Notes under the pieces: generated by a model
What the model saw: the letters and a program-made list of their open reading frames with translations, nothing else
Database searches by the model: none
Told to the model about the DNA's origin: nothing
Shown here: positions 20,325 to 29,668 of the stretch, piece after piece
Position numbering within the stretch: position 1 is the first letter of the stretch
Layout of the letters: every line of letters begins with the position of its first letter
Translations under genes and position numbers: made by a program
NCBI GenBank assembly: GCA_902619825.1
Contig: CACNFT010000001.1
Coordinates: forward strand, 329,534-393,533
Length of the DNA: 64,000 nucleotides
Origin: an uncultured Candidatus Actinomarina sp.
GTDB taxonomy: Bacteria; Actinomycetota; Acidimicrobiia; Actinomarinales; Actinomarinaceae
Reading direction: 5' to 3'

Positions 20325-21443
20325 ATGGATGAAAAGTTAGTAGAACAAATAAGTACAGATACAGGTGTACCTCAAGAATTGGTTTCTCGTTCAGCACAAG
20401 CTAGAGCGGAAGCTAATGGAGTCGATGTTAACGCAATTCTTGCAAGTTGGTCCAGCGGAGAAGCTCCAGCAGTGAGTTCTGCTCCCGTAGAAACGGTTGT
20501 AGAAGAGGCTCCCGTAGAAACGGTTATAGAAGAGGCTCCCGTAGAAACGGTTGTAGAAGAGTCTCCTGTAGAAACGGTTGTAGAAGAGTCTCCCGTAGAA
20601 ACAGTACTAAGTTTCGTTGATGAAGAAATTCCTCCACCAGCTCAACTCTCAGTGAAAATTTTTAGAGCTTTACAGTATGGAACAGTTTTTGGAATCGTTG
20701 CTGGATTTATTCAGGCATTTATCGTAAGTTCATATCTTTATGAAGGTCTAATTCTAGAGTCCGAAACTCTAAATTTGATTGCAAACTATACCCCTACTCA
20801 GTACATTTTGAATATTGCTTTAACTACAACTTTTTTTGCTGTAATAAGTTCAATAAACTTAAAAAAAATTCTCGAAAAAAATTATGAGGGTTTTGGAATT
20901 CTTACAAACGATAGGGAGTCGTTATTTCTTGGAGTTGGCCTTGGTTTAATATTTGGTTCTTCAATTGGATTTGCAATAACTTCAAATATCGGGGTAACTA
21001 TAGAAGCAATACTTGAAGACGATGTTACGACTTATCTAATTCCGGTAATTGGATCTTTTTGGAGGATTGTATTGTTTTCAACTATCTCGCAAGCAATAAT
21101 TGCTTCAATCGTGATGGTCTTTGGTATACCTAAAGGTTTGGACATATATGAGCTGAAAGAGGCAAATGTAATTAGAAATAGAGTAACTGGATCTATTGTA
21201 ATTCCGTTGGGGGCAATTTTATTTGGTGGTGTAATATCAGTATTAATTTCTCAAGTATTTATTAATTTTCACGATTATGCACCTTTATTTGCACTAATAA
21301 TATCTGCAGCAATTTTATTGTTTGCTTCTGTAATGAGTTCTGCACCAAAAATTAAAATTACTAGAAACGAGGTGCTTATCGCTGCAACAGGTGTTATTAC
21401 ACTAACTGTAATAATTGCTAGTGTTGCAGCTAGCCAAAATTAA
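20325..21443 (+). CDS. multi-TM protein of unknown function with N-terminal small helical domain and Pro-Val-Glu-rich tandem repeats
   Basis: Long ORF, SD-like context; (PVETVVEEA/S)n linker followed by about 6 hydrophobic segments. Confidence 0.75.
   Translation: MDEKLVEQISTDTGVPQELVSRSAQARAEANGVDVNAILASWSSGEAPAVSSAPVETVVEEAPVETVIEEAPVETVVEESPVETVVEESPVETVLSFVDEEIPPPAQLSVKIFRALQYGTVFGIVAGFIQAFIVSSYLYEGLILESETLNLIANYTPTQYILNIALTTTFFAVISSINLKKILEKNYEGFGILTNDRESLFLGVGLGLIFGSSIGFAITSNIGVTIEAILEDDVTTYLIPVIGSFWRIVLFSTISQAIIASIVMVFGIPKGLDIYELKEANVIRNRVTGSIVIPLGAILFGGVISVLISQVFINFHDYAPLFALIISAAILLFASVMSSAPKIKITRNEVLIAATGVITLTVIIASVAASQN
20484..20618 (+). repeat. 27-bp tandem repeat (4 near-perfect units and a degraded fifth) coding for PVETVVEEA
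   Basis: Unit CCCGTAGAAACGGTTGTAGAAGAGGCT at 20484, 20511, 20538, 20565, degraded at 20592. Confidence 0.95.
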
Positions 21444-21478
21444 TTTAACAAAAATGTAATACATTATTGCAAAAGGAC

Positions 21479-21487
21479 TGCTATATT
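21479..21487 (+). promoter_or_regulatory. putative extended -10 promoter of leader RNA
   Basis: TGCTATATT (TGn plus -10) upstream of the structured non-coding segment. Confidence 0.35.
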
Positions 21488-21493
21488 ATTCTC

Positions 21494-21592
21494 ATGTTTA
21501 AATTAAATGCGGCAAAAGTGGTGGTGATCTACATATAGATAGCCCTGTTGCATGCGTTTGATGGACCGGGCAGATTGCCCGGATTTTTTTTG
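21494..21592 (+). ncRNA. candidate structured leader RNA / sRNA upstream of the glyoxylate-shunt operon
   Basis: TGCGGCA (21508-21514) pairs with TGTTGCA (21546-21552); internal hairpin ATCTA-CATA-TAGAT (21527-21540); ends in an intrinsic terminator. Confidence 0.55.
21566..21591 (+). terminator. intrinsic terminator/attenuator
   Basis: CCGGGCA-GAT-TGCCCGG then A and 8 T; directly precedes the SD of the 21604 ORF. Confidence 0.85.
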
Positions 21593-21603
21593 AAAGGAAA
21601 AAA

Positions 21604-21828
21604 ATGATTGACGAAAACACGTTTTATGATGAAGAATATTATGAAAAAGATGATGAAAAAAAATCATCTAAATTCGTGAATAATTTTCTTTCTTTTGAAG
21701 ATAAAATCTTCAGAGCTCCTTACAACTTTTTGAAAAAAATTGGATTTATACGAACTTATCGAAATGTTGCAAAAAAATTAAAACAAACAAAAGACGACAT
21801 TTACGAAAGTTTTTATGATGGAGAATAA
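21604..21828 (+). CDS. small acidic/charged protein of unknown function (74 aa), overlaps aceA start
   Basis: SD-like GAAAGGA upstream; 14 bp overlap with aceA. Confidence 0.65.
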   Translation: MIDENTFYDEEYYEKDDEKKSSKFVNNFLSFEDKIFRAPYNFLKKIGFIRTYRNVAKKLKQTKDDIYESFYDGE

Positions 21829-23101
21829 AGATCACTTAGATGCCGCTTTGTTGGCTAAAGAATGGGAATCTAACCCTAGATGGAAAGATACTGAAAGAAA
21901 CTATTCAGCAGAAGATGTTGTTTCTTTAAGAAACTCAATAAATATAGAGTATTCTCTTTCACAAAATGGCTCTTCAAACTTGTGGAACTTACTAAATCGA
22001 GAAAAAGAATGGATTTCAGCCTTAGGTGCTTTGTCAGGTAATCAGGCAGTACAAATGGCGAAGGCTGGCCTTGAGGCTATTTATTTAAGTGGTTGGCAGG
22101 TAGCTGCAGACTCAAACCTCGGAGATACGACATATCCTGACCAATCTCTATACCCAAGTAACAGTGCACCTAACCTTGCAAAAAAAATAAATAATGCACT
22201 TTTAAGAGCTGAGCAGGTAGATAAAACCGATGGAATTGAGTCGACAAACTATATTATTCCAATTGTTGCTGACGGTGAAGCAGGATTTGGAGGAGCATTG
22301 AATGTTTTTGAACTTACGAAAAAATTCATAGAGGCTGGAGTTGCTGCAGTTCATTTTGAAGATCAACTTGCTGCTGAAAAAAAATGTGGCCATATGGGAG
22401 GAAAAGTTCTTGTTCCGACAAGCCAACATATCCGAACATTAACCTCTGCAAGGCTTGCAGCTGATACACTTGGAGTTCCACTTGTAATAATTGCTAGAAC
22501 TGACGCTCTGGGTGCAAATTTACTTACCAGTGATATCGATGAAATTGATTCAAAGTTTGTAACTGGAGAGAGAACCGCTGAAGGATTTTACAGAGTAAAT
22601 AATGGACCTGAAGCAGCTATTTCAAGAGCATTATCTTATGCCCCTTATTCAGACTTAGTTTGGTGTGAAACATCTAAACCAGATCTAGGCTTTGCAAAAG
22701 ATTTTGCAGAAGCTGTGCGTGAAAAATATCCAAATAAGCTTATGGCTTATAATTGTTCTCCATCATTTAATTGGAAAGCTTCGCTAAATGAAAAGGAAAT
22801 TGAAACATTCCAAGAACAGCTAAATTCATTTGGATATAAATTTCAATTCATAACATTGGCAGGTTTTCATGCCCTCAATACTTCAATGTTTGAATTAGCT
22901 ACAAACTATAAGGGTGGAAATATGTCATCTTATGTCGAACTTCAAGAAAAGGAATTTTCACTTGAAGAAAAAGGGTTTACCTCTGTTAAGCATCAGAGAG
23001 AAGTTGGAGCCGGTTACTTTGACAAAGTATCAACAATTATTTCAGGTGGCGATGCCTCTACACTAGCACTAGAGGGTTCTACCGAAGAAGAACAGTTTTA
23101 A
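21815..23101 (+). CDS. aceA: isocitrate lyase
   Basis: [44 protein letters not shown]. Confidence 0.97.
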   Translation: MMENKDHLDAALLAKEWESNPRWKDTERNYSAEDVVSLRNSINIEYSLSQNGSSNLWNLLNREKEWISALGALSGNQAVQMAKAGLEAIYLSGWQVAADSNLGDTTYPDQSLYPSNSAPNLAKKINNALLRAEQVDKTDGIESTNYIIPIVADGEAGFGGALNVFELTKKFIEAGVAAVHFEDQLAAEKKCGHMGGKVLVPTSQHIRTLTSARLAADTLGVPLVIIARTDALGANLLTSDIDEIDSKFVTGERTAEGFYRVNNGPEAAISRALSYAPYSDLVWCETSKPDLGFAKDFAEAVREKYPNKLMAYNCSPSFNWKASLNEKEIETFQEQLNSFGYKFQFITLAGFHALNTSMFELATNYKGGNMSSYVELQEKEFSLEEKGFTSVKHQREVGAGYFDKVSTIISGGDASTLALEGSTEEEQF

Positions 23102-24672
23102 TGATTGAAATCCAATCAAATAAAAAAAATGAATACCAATCAATATTATCTAATGATGCAATAAATTTTTTAGAAAAAATTTGCTCAAATTTTGAAATCA
23201 GTCGTCAAGAAATTTTAGAGAATAGAAAAAAAATACAAAATGCAATTTCATCAGGTACTAAACTCTCTTTTCCGAAAGATAAAAAAATAAGAGAGGGTGA
23301 CTGGAAAGTTACTCCGCCTCCAAAAGATGTAGCAAATAGGAACGTTGAAATTACTGGTCCAGTTGATAGAAAAATGATAATAAATGCCTTAAATTCTGGT
23401 GCCGATGTATTCATGGCAGATTTTGAAGATTCAACTTCACCTACCTGGAACAACATAATGAATGGTCAAATAAATTTACTTGATGCAAATTTGAAGAAAC
23501 TTGAATTTGTTGATCCAAAAAACAAAAAGACATACACTCTAGATTCAGAAAGTAACACAAGCCTTTTTGTAAGGCCAAGAGGTTTACACCTTGATGAGAA
23601 AAATGTATTGATAAATGAGTTACCAATTTCAGGAGCATTTTTAGATTTTGCTCTATATACATTTCATAATGCAAAACTAAGATTAGATAACGGCATTGGT
23701 ACGTACTTCTATATACCAAAGCTTGAAAATAGTAAAGAATCACAACTCTGGGATGACATATTTTCTTTTTCTGAAGATGAATTAGATCTACCCAGAGGAA
23801 CAATTAGAGCTACTGTTCTCCTTGAAACAATTTCGGCTTCATTTGAAATTGAAGAGATGCTTTATTCTTTAAAAGAGCACTCTCTTGGTATGAATGCAGG
23901 CAGATGGGATTATATTTTTAGTGCAATAAAAAAACATAGGGACCTAGAAGAAATCAATTTTCCAGATAGATCACAAATTACCATGACTGTTCCATTTATG
24001 AAAGCATATACTGAACTGCTCGTACAAAGTTGTCACAAAAGAGGAGCTCATGCAATAGGAGGTATGTCTGCATTTATTCCAAATAGAAGAGATACAGATG
24101 TTACTGAGAAAGCATTAGAAAATGTTAAGAAAGATAAAGAGCGAGAAGTTTCTATGGGGTTTGATGGTTCTTGGGTAGCTCATCCAGATTTAGTAAAAGT
24201 ATGTAAAGATGTGTTCCAAAATTCCTTAGGTACAAAAGAAAACCAAATTGACTATGTACCTAACGAACCAATTATATCTGAAGAGATGCTCCAAGATTTT
24301 AACATTCCCAATTCAACAATTACCGAAGAAGGGATAAGAACAAACATACGTGTAGGCATCTTGTATATCCAATCATGGCTTCTAGGACAAGGAGCAGCTG
24401 CATTATTTAATCTTATGGAGGATGCTGCTACAGCTGAGATTTCAAGATCACAATTATGGCAATGGCTAAATAATAAAGCAGTGACTGAATCAGACAATAT
24501 GATTACTAAAGGTTTTATAAGTGAATTAATTGATGACGAAGTAAATAAAATAAAAGAGATTCAGGAAAACTCAGAAATGCTGAATGAAGCAGTAGAGGTA
24601 TTTAGCGATCTTATTTTTGATGAGAATTTCGAAGAATTTTTGACTTTATCAGCTTATAATTTAATAGATTAG
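23101..24672 (+). CDS. aceB: malate synthase A-type
   Basis: RGLHLDEKNVLINELPISGAFLDF; GMNAGRWDYIFSAIKK; GGMSAFIPNRRD. Confidence 0.95.
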   Translation: MIEIQSNKKNEYQSILSNDAINFLEKICSNFEISRQEILENRKKIQNAISSGTKLSFPKDKKIREGDWKVTPPPKDVANRNVEITGPVDRKMIINALNSGADVFMADFEDSTSPTWNNIMNGQINLLDANLKKLEFVDPKNKKTYTLDSESNTSLFVRPRGLHLDEKNVLINELPISGAFLDFALYTFHNAKLRLDNGIGTYFYIPKLENSKESQLWDDIFSFSEDELDLPRGTIRATVLLETISASFEIEEMLYSLKEHSLGMNAGRWDYIFSAIKKHRDLEEINFPDRSQITMTVPFMKAYTELLVQSCHKRGAHAIGGMSAFIPNRRDTDVTEKALENVKKDKEREVSMGFDGSWVAHPDLVKVCKDVFQNSLGTKENQIDYVPNEPIISEEMLQDFNIPNSTITEEGIRTNIRVGILYIQSWLLGQGAAALFNLMEDAATAEISRSQLWQWLNNKAVTESDNMITKGFISELIDDEVNKIKEIQENSEMLNEAVEVFSDLIFDENFEEFLTLSAYNLID

Positions 24673-24675
24673 ACT

Positions 24676-25524
24676 ATGTCATTTTTTAAAGATAAAACAA
24701 TAATTATGAGTGGAGGATCAAGAGGTGTTGGTCTTGAAATTGCAAAAGCACTCGGTAAAGATGGTGCAAACGTTGTCATACTTGCAAAAACAACAGAACC
24801 TCATCCTACACTTCCTGGAACAATTTATACTGCTGCAGAGGAAATAGAATCTGTAGGAGGAAATGCTTTACCTGTTGTATGTGATATCAGATTTGAAGAA
24901 CAGGTTGAAAATGCTGTAAATGATGCTGTTGAAAAATTTGGTGGAATTGATATTTGTGTAAATAATGCAAGTGCAATTCATCTTACTGATACTGTCAATA
25001 CTCCAATGAAAAGATATGATTTAATGCATGGGATAAATGTAAGAGGAACTTTTATGCTTAGTCAAAAAACAATACCTTATTTAAAAAATGGAGATAATCC
25101 ACACATACTTACTTTATCTCCTCCTCTTAATTTCGATAGAAAATGGTTTGGGATGACACTAGCTTACACTACAGCAAAATATGGAATGACATTGATTGCT
25201 CATGGACTGGCAGAAGAGCTTGGAAAATTTGGAATTGCATCAAATTGTTTGTGGCCCAGGACTTCTTTAGACACTGCGGCTGTTAGAAATGTTATTGGGG
25301 CAGAGCTTGTCAAAGGTTCAAGAAAACCCTCTATTTACGCAGATGCTGCATATGCAGTGTTAAAAAGAGATTCTTCAACATGTACTGGTAATTTCTTTCT
25401 TGACCAAGACGTTCTTGAGGAAGAAGGTATTACAGATTTTGATCAATACGCAGTTGATCCTGAGGCAACTTTAGTTTCAGATTTTTTTGTTGATGATAAT
25501 CCAGAAGACTGGCTACAAGCTTAA
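24676..25524 (+). CDS. short-chain dehydrogenase/reductase (HSDL2-like)
   Basis: MSGGSRGVGLEIAKAL; NNASAIHL; YTTAKYGMT. Confidence 0.9.
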   Translation: MSFFKDKTIIMSGGSRGVGLEIAKALGKDGANVVILAKTTEPHPTLPGTIYTAAEEIESVGGNALPVVCDIRFEEQVENAVNDAVEKFGGIDICVNNASAIHLTDTVNTPMKRYDLMHGINVRGTFMLSQKTIPYLKNGDNPHILTLSPPLNFDRKWFGMTLAYTTAKYGMTLIAHGLAEELGKFGIASNCLWPRTSLDTAAVRNVIGAELVKGSRKPSIYADAAYAVLKRDSSTCTGNFFLDQDVLEEEGITDFDQYAVDPEATLVSDFFVDDNPEDWLQA

Positions 25525-25536
25525 TTTTCACGTGAG

Positions 25537-25558
25537 TCTATAAATTTATTTTTATAGA
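25537..25558. repeat. perfect inverted repeat (8-bp stem, 6-nt loop)
   Basis: TCTATAAA-TTTATT-TTTATAGA; followed by the palindrome TATAGAATTCTATA (25553-25566). Confidence 0.8.
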
Positions 25559-25586
25559 ATTCTATAAGACTAAATTCGCACAAATT

Positions 25587-25608
25587 AAAGCAAAAAATAG
25601 TTTGCTTT
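25587..25608. repeat. perfect inverted repeat (8-bp stem, 6-nt loop)
   Basis: AAAGCAAA-AAATAG-TTTGCTTT. Confidence 0.8.
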
Positions 25609-25619
25609 GTAAATTTAAA

Positions 25620-25662
25620 ACCAAGAAAAGTTATCACAAAAAGTGATAACTTTATCTTTGGT
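25620..25662. terminator. bidirectional intrinsic terminator between convergent genes
   Basis: AAAGTTATCAC-AAAAA-GTGATAACTTT (11-bp stem) flanked by ACCAAGA/TCTTTGGT. Confidence 0.8.
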
Positions 25663-25706
25663 TTAAGTATTGTTTTAAAACTTTAGCAAGAACCAAAATT
25701 GTAATA

Positions 25707-26072
25707 CTAGAGTGATATAACCTGGTCAGGCATATTTCCTGATAGTGCACCGTAAAGATCTGGGAAGCATCCTACTGCCACTCCATCAACTGTTCCTTCA
25801 GGAACATAGCCACCATCAGTTTTTTCAGAGGCTAATCCTCTTTGATTTGCGCACTGATCACACATCATTAGTAGCATGCCTTTTTCTGTAGCCAACTTTG
25901 ATAGTCTTTCTCCTTTGGGGTTGCCTTTTTGGAGAAGCATTGTATTGTCGTCAAAAAAGAAAATCCCGACCACTTCTACACCATGACTGTCACTTTCAAG
26001 TTGTGGAAGAATCATCTCTCCAACTTTATAGTTTGCAGCATTTGGTGTGTTTAATACATAAGCAACTTTCAT
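25707..26072 (-). CDS. DsrE/DsrF-like family protein with CxxC
   Basis: MKVAYVLNTPNAANYKVGEMILPQLE; GVEVVGIFFFDDNTMLL; MMCDQCANQRGL. Confidence 0.7.
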   Translation of the reverse strand: MKVAYVLNTPNAANYKVGEMILPQLESDSHGVEVVGIFFFDDNTMLLQKGNPKGERLSKLATEKGMLLMMCDQCANQRGLASEKTDGGYVPEGTVDGVAVGCFPDLYGALSGNMPDQVISL

Positions 26073-26121
26073 TTCTAACTTTCTAATTTATTAATGTAAT
26101 AAAGAATAAATAATTTTTAAA

Positions 26122-26529
26122 TTAACTCAAGCTTAAAAGATAAAGAGTTCTACTGTTTGTTTCTGAAATTTCTTCAAGTATATTTTCGATATCATCAAAC
26201 TCATTAGATTCATTCAACTCAGCAACATATCCAGACATAGTTGTTACTTGTTTTTTGAAATCAAGAATTTTGTTTTTAGTTTCTTCTTTTGAGAAGTAAT
26301 TTTCTAGAGAATATGGTCCCTCACTAAATTTTAAGCGGGTATTTTGATTGCCTTGCCAGGACTCAACAAACTTATCGTTTAGTAAGGTGAGGCTTTCATA
26401 GTATTCACCTAAGGCATCATGCTCAGAATATGATTGAGTCTGCCAGTGAAAAACTTGTATGTTGTTTAAAAAACTTATTGTGTAAGATACAAATTCGTCA
26501 ATTTTTAAATTTAAAGTTTTAACATTCAT
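26122..26529 (-). CDS. DUF5856/Dps-like (phage-type) helical protein
   Basis: NIQVFHWQTQSYSEHDALGEYYESLTLLNDKFVESWQG matches the FHWQT-YxEH-ALG pattern of this family. Confidence 0.7.
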   Translation of the reverse strand: MNVKTLNLKIDEFVSYTISFLNNIQVFHWQTQSYSEHDALGEYYESLTLLNDKFVESWQGNQNTRLKFSEGPYSLENYFSKEETKNKILDFKKQVTTMSGYVAELNESNEFDDIENILEEISETNSRTLYLLSLS

Positions 26530-26602
26530 AGGTTTTATTTAAACAAATTTGTGTTTTTATGATAAATTTTTAATCAAAGTAATACATAGTAAAATTATTA
26601 AT

Positions 26603-27448
26603 ATGGCGTTCAAAAATGTTCTTTGTTTTGGGACAATAAATCCAGACTTTATTTATTTTATTGATAATTTACCAGTTTTAGGCGGAGACATAAGAAGTAA
26701 TGACTACAAAATTAGACCTGGTGGCACAGCTATAAATTGCGCAGCAAATATTGCAAATTGGGGTGCAAATGTAGAAATTGCTGGAAATAGTATTGGTAAT
26801 GATGAGTTTGGAAAATACCTTATTAATTATCTTGATGTATCAGGTATAAGATATGAAAGTGTAATAGTAAAGGAACACCTTACTCCAACTTGTTCAATTT
26901 ATGTCGATAAAAAAGGTGAAAGAACAATAATATCCTCAGGTTACGAGTTTTGTGAATGGAGTGACATGAACAAAATAAATGATTTTGACTCTCTAATAAT
27001 AGATAGATATTCAATTCCATTTATCAAGGATGATCTCAAAAAACTTAGTAAAGATATTTTTATAACTCAAGCTGGATACCAGGAAGAGATTGAATACAAA
27101 ATAAACTTTTTAGTCGTAAGCAAAGATGAAATAGATGTTGAAGAGGCAAATAGACTTCTTAATGAAGGTTTAGTTGACTGGATACTCTTAACCTCCTCAA
27201 ATCTTCCTGCCCGGCTTCTTAGCAGTGAAGGAACATTAGAAATAACACCGCCAGATTTTAAAACGATTAACTCAACAGGTGCTGGTGATGCAACTGCAGC
27301 ATATATTGGTGCTTTTGGAATTGAAAATATCATTGAAAGTGTCAAAGGTGCCTGTGCTGCTGGTGCAATTACTGCTGGAACAGAGGAACCTCCCACATTT
27401 GAAAAAATAATTGAGGTTTCTCAACTAGTGGAAATAAAACCACGCTAA
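26603..27448 (+). CDS. PfkB-family carbohydrate kinase
   Basis: GGTAINCAANIANWGANV; TINSTGAGDATAAYIGAF; internal ATG 26603 preferred as start. Confidence 0.88.
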   Translation: MAFKNVLCFGTINPDFIYFIDNLPVLGGDIRSNDYKIRPGGTAINCAANIANWGANVEIAGNSIGNDEFGKYLINYLDVSGIRYESVIVKEHLTPTCSIYVDKKGERTIISSGYEFCEWSDMNKINDFDSLIIDRYSIPFIKDDLKKLSKDIFITQAGYQEEIEYKINFLVVSKDEIDVEEANRLLNEGLVDWILLTSSNLPARLLSSEGTLEITPPDFKTINSTGAGDATAAYIGAFGIENIIESVKGACAAGAITAGTEEPPTFEKIIEVSQLVEIKPR

Positions 27449-27487
27449 GGATTTTATGATTTTTCTAATTTTAGTTTAAAATAGAGT

Positions 27488-29275
27488 ATGGCAGTCGCAT
27501 TTAAAGCACCCGTAAAAGATATAGTTTTCGGATATGAAGTAGTGGAAACTTATGACATAATTTCAAAAATTCCCGCTTTTAGTGATTTTAACGAAGATAT
27601 AGTAATTCCAACTATGGAAGAATGTGCTAAATTTGCTGAAGAAGTTCTAGCTCCAATAAATGCAATTGGTGATCAACAAGGCGCAACAATAAAAGATGGT
27701 AAAGTAACAATGCCAAAAGAGTTTGTGGATGCATATAAGAGCTTTTCTGAAGCTGGTTGGGCGTCAATATCATTACCTTCTGAAATAGGGGGAGGGGGTA
27801 TGCCGATAGCTCTTTCAGGTGGAACACTTGAGATATTAAGTACAGCTAACTTAGCATTTGGTTTAGCACCAGGTCTTGCTGCTGGAGCAATATCTGCTAT
27901 TAATTTTCATGGAAGTGAAGATCAAAAAGCAAAATTTTTACCAAAATTAGTCTCTGGTGAATGGACTGGAACAATGAATCTCAGCGAGCCACAATCAGGT
28001 TCAGATCTTGGAACAATTACAACAAAAGCGGAGCCGCAAGAAGATGGTACATACAAAATAACAGGTACAAAGGTATGGATAACTTTTGGAGAACATGATT
28101 TAACAGATAACATAATTCATTTAGTTCTAGCGAAAATTCCAGGCTCCCCCGAGGGAACAAAAGGTATTTCTATGTTCATAGTGCCAAAAGTAATGGTTAA
28201 CGAAGATGGTTCACTAGGTGAGGATAACAATGTAAGTTGTATCTCTATCGAAGAAAAACTTGGTATTCACGCAAGTCCTACTTGTGTCATGGAATATGAC
28301 GGCTCTGTAGGTTATCTTGTTGGTGAAGAAAATAGAGGTCTTAATTATATGTTTACAATGATGAATGAAGCACGTGTATGGGTAGGTGGTCAAGGTTTAG
28401 CATCTGCATCTGGGGCACTTCAAGGAGCAGCTCAATACGCAAGAGACAGGGTTCAGGGTAGACCGGTTGGGATGTCAAAAGAAGATGCAAAAAACTCAAC
28501 GATTATTGATCACGCTGATGTAAGAAGAATGCTTATGACTATAAAGTCTTATGTTGATGCTATGAGATACATGATGTATGACAATCAACTAATGCTTGAT
28601 GTGGAATACTTTGCTGAAGGAGATTTGAAAGCATTTGGCGAAGAAAGATGCGGCATACTAACCCCTATTACAAAAGCGTGGATATCAGATCTTGGTGTAG
28701 AACTGTCTTCAATGGCTATACAAATTTATGGTGGTATGGGATATGTTGAAGAAACTGGGGTAGCTCAATATTTAAGAGATTCAAGAATAGCTCCAATTTA
28801 TGAAGGAACAAATGGAATTCAAGCATTAGATTTAATGTTTAGAAAACTCCCACTTGATAATGGTCAAGCCATGCAAAGGCTCTTAGGAGATGTCCAGAAA
28901 GTCATAGATGAAATGAAAGAAGATGACGAGATAATATCCTCGATGGCTGAAAAGCTCGAAAAAGAGGTAACAACTCTTTCAGAAGTGACATTATGGCTTG
29001 GAGCAAGGATGTTAGAAGGAGAACTTGTTGATGCAAGTGCTGCAGCATCTCCATATTTAAAAATGTTCGGACAGGTTTTAGGTGGTTATTACATGGGCAA
29101 GGCTGCAATGCTTGCTAATAAAAAATTTAAAGAAACAAATGATGAATTTTATTCGGACAAATTAACTCTTTCAAAATTTTATATTGAACAACTTCTTCCA
29201 TTAACTTCAGGCTACGCCTCAGCAGTAACTGCTGGTAAAGAGGACCTCTATGCTATGAAGGCTGAAAACTTTTAA
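27488..29275 (+). CDS. acyl-CoA dehydrogenase
   Basis: MNLSEPQSGSDLGTITTKAEP; QIYGGMGYVEETGVAQYLRDSRIAPIYEGTNGIQALD. Confidence 0.95.
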   Translation: MAVAFKAPVKDIVFGYEVVETYDIISKIPAFSDFNEDIVIPTMEECAKFAEEVLAPINAIGDQQGATIKDGKVTMPKEFVDAYKSFSEAGWASISLPSEIGGGGMPIALSGGTLEILSTANLAFGLAPGLAAGAISAINFHGSEDQKAKFLPKLVSGEWTGTMNLSEPQSGSDLGTITTKAEPQEDGTYKITGTKVWITFGEHDLTDNIIHLVLAKIPGSPEGTKGISMFIVPKVMVNEDGSLGEDNNVSCISIEEKLGIHASPTCVMEYDGSVGYLVGEENRGLNYMFTMMNEARVWVGGQGLASASGALQGAAQYARDRVQGRPVGMSKEDAKNSTIIDHADVRRMLMTIKSYVDAMRYMMYDNQLMLDVEYFAEGDLKAFGEERCGILTPITKAWISDLGVELSSMAIQIYGGMGYVEETGVAQYLRDSRIAPIYEGTNGIQALDLMFRKLPLDNGQAMQRLLGDVQKVIDEMKEDDEIISSMAEKLEKEVTTLSEVTLWLGARMLEGELVDASAAASPYLKMFGQVLGGYYMGKAAMLANKKFKETNDEFYSDKLTLSKFYIEQLLPLTSGYASAVTAGKEDLYAMKAENF

Positions 29276-29668
29276 TTGATAGAAGCCTTACAAAATAAGA
29301 AAAACTCTATCGCTCTAGTAGGAGCATCCAATAATCCAAAAAAATATGGAAACAAAATTCTTCTAGATCTTTTAGAAAAAGGGCACATTGTTTACCCAAT
29401 AAATAAAAATGAAAGTCAAATTGAAGGACTTAAATCATATAAAAAGGTTAGCGATCTCCCTTCATTACCTTCCATTATAAATTTTGTAGTACCACCCAAC
29501 GAGGGTATAGAGGTAACAAAAGATTTAGTTAACAAAGGATATGACAATTTTTGGTATCAGCCAGGAGCAGAGAGCATAGAAATCTCAAATTTCCTAGAAA
29601 GTAATAAAAAAAACTTTATAGATGATAAGTGCATAATGGTTGTAACAAGATTGTCAGCTAATTATTAA
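29276..29668 (+). CDS. CoA-binding domain protein (YccU-like), TTG start
   Basis: IALVGASNNPKKYGNKILLDLLEKGHIVYPINKNE. Confidence 0.85.
   Translation: MIEALQNKKNSIALVGASNNPKKYGNKILLDLLEKGHIVYPINKNESQIEGLKSYKKVSDLPSLPSIINFVVPPNEGIEVTKDLVNKGYDNFWYQPGAESIEISNFLESNKKNFIDDKCIMVVTRLSANY

Noticed and set aside
20484-20618. CRISPR-like repeat array
   Set aside because: Repeats are contiguous 27-bp in-frame coding units without spacers.
21494-21592. Known glycine riboswitch, SRP RNA or 6S RNA
   Set aside because: The consensus features I would expect for these classes were not evident on reading; kept as an unclassified candidate.
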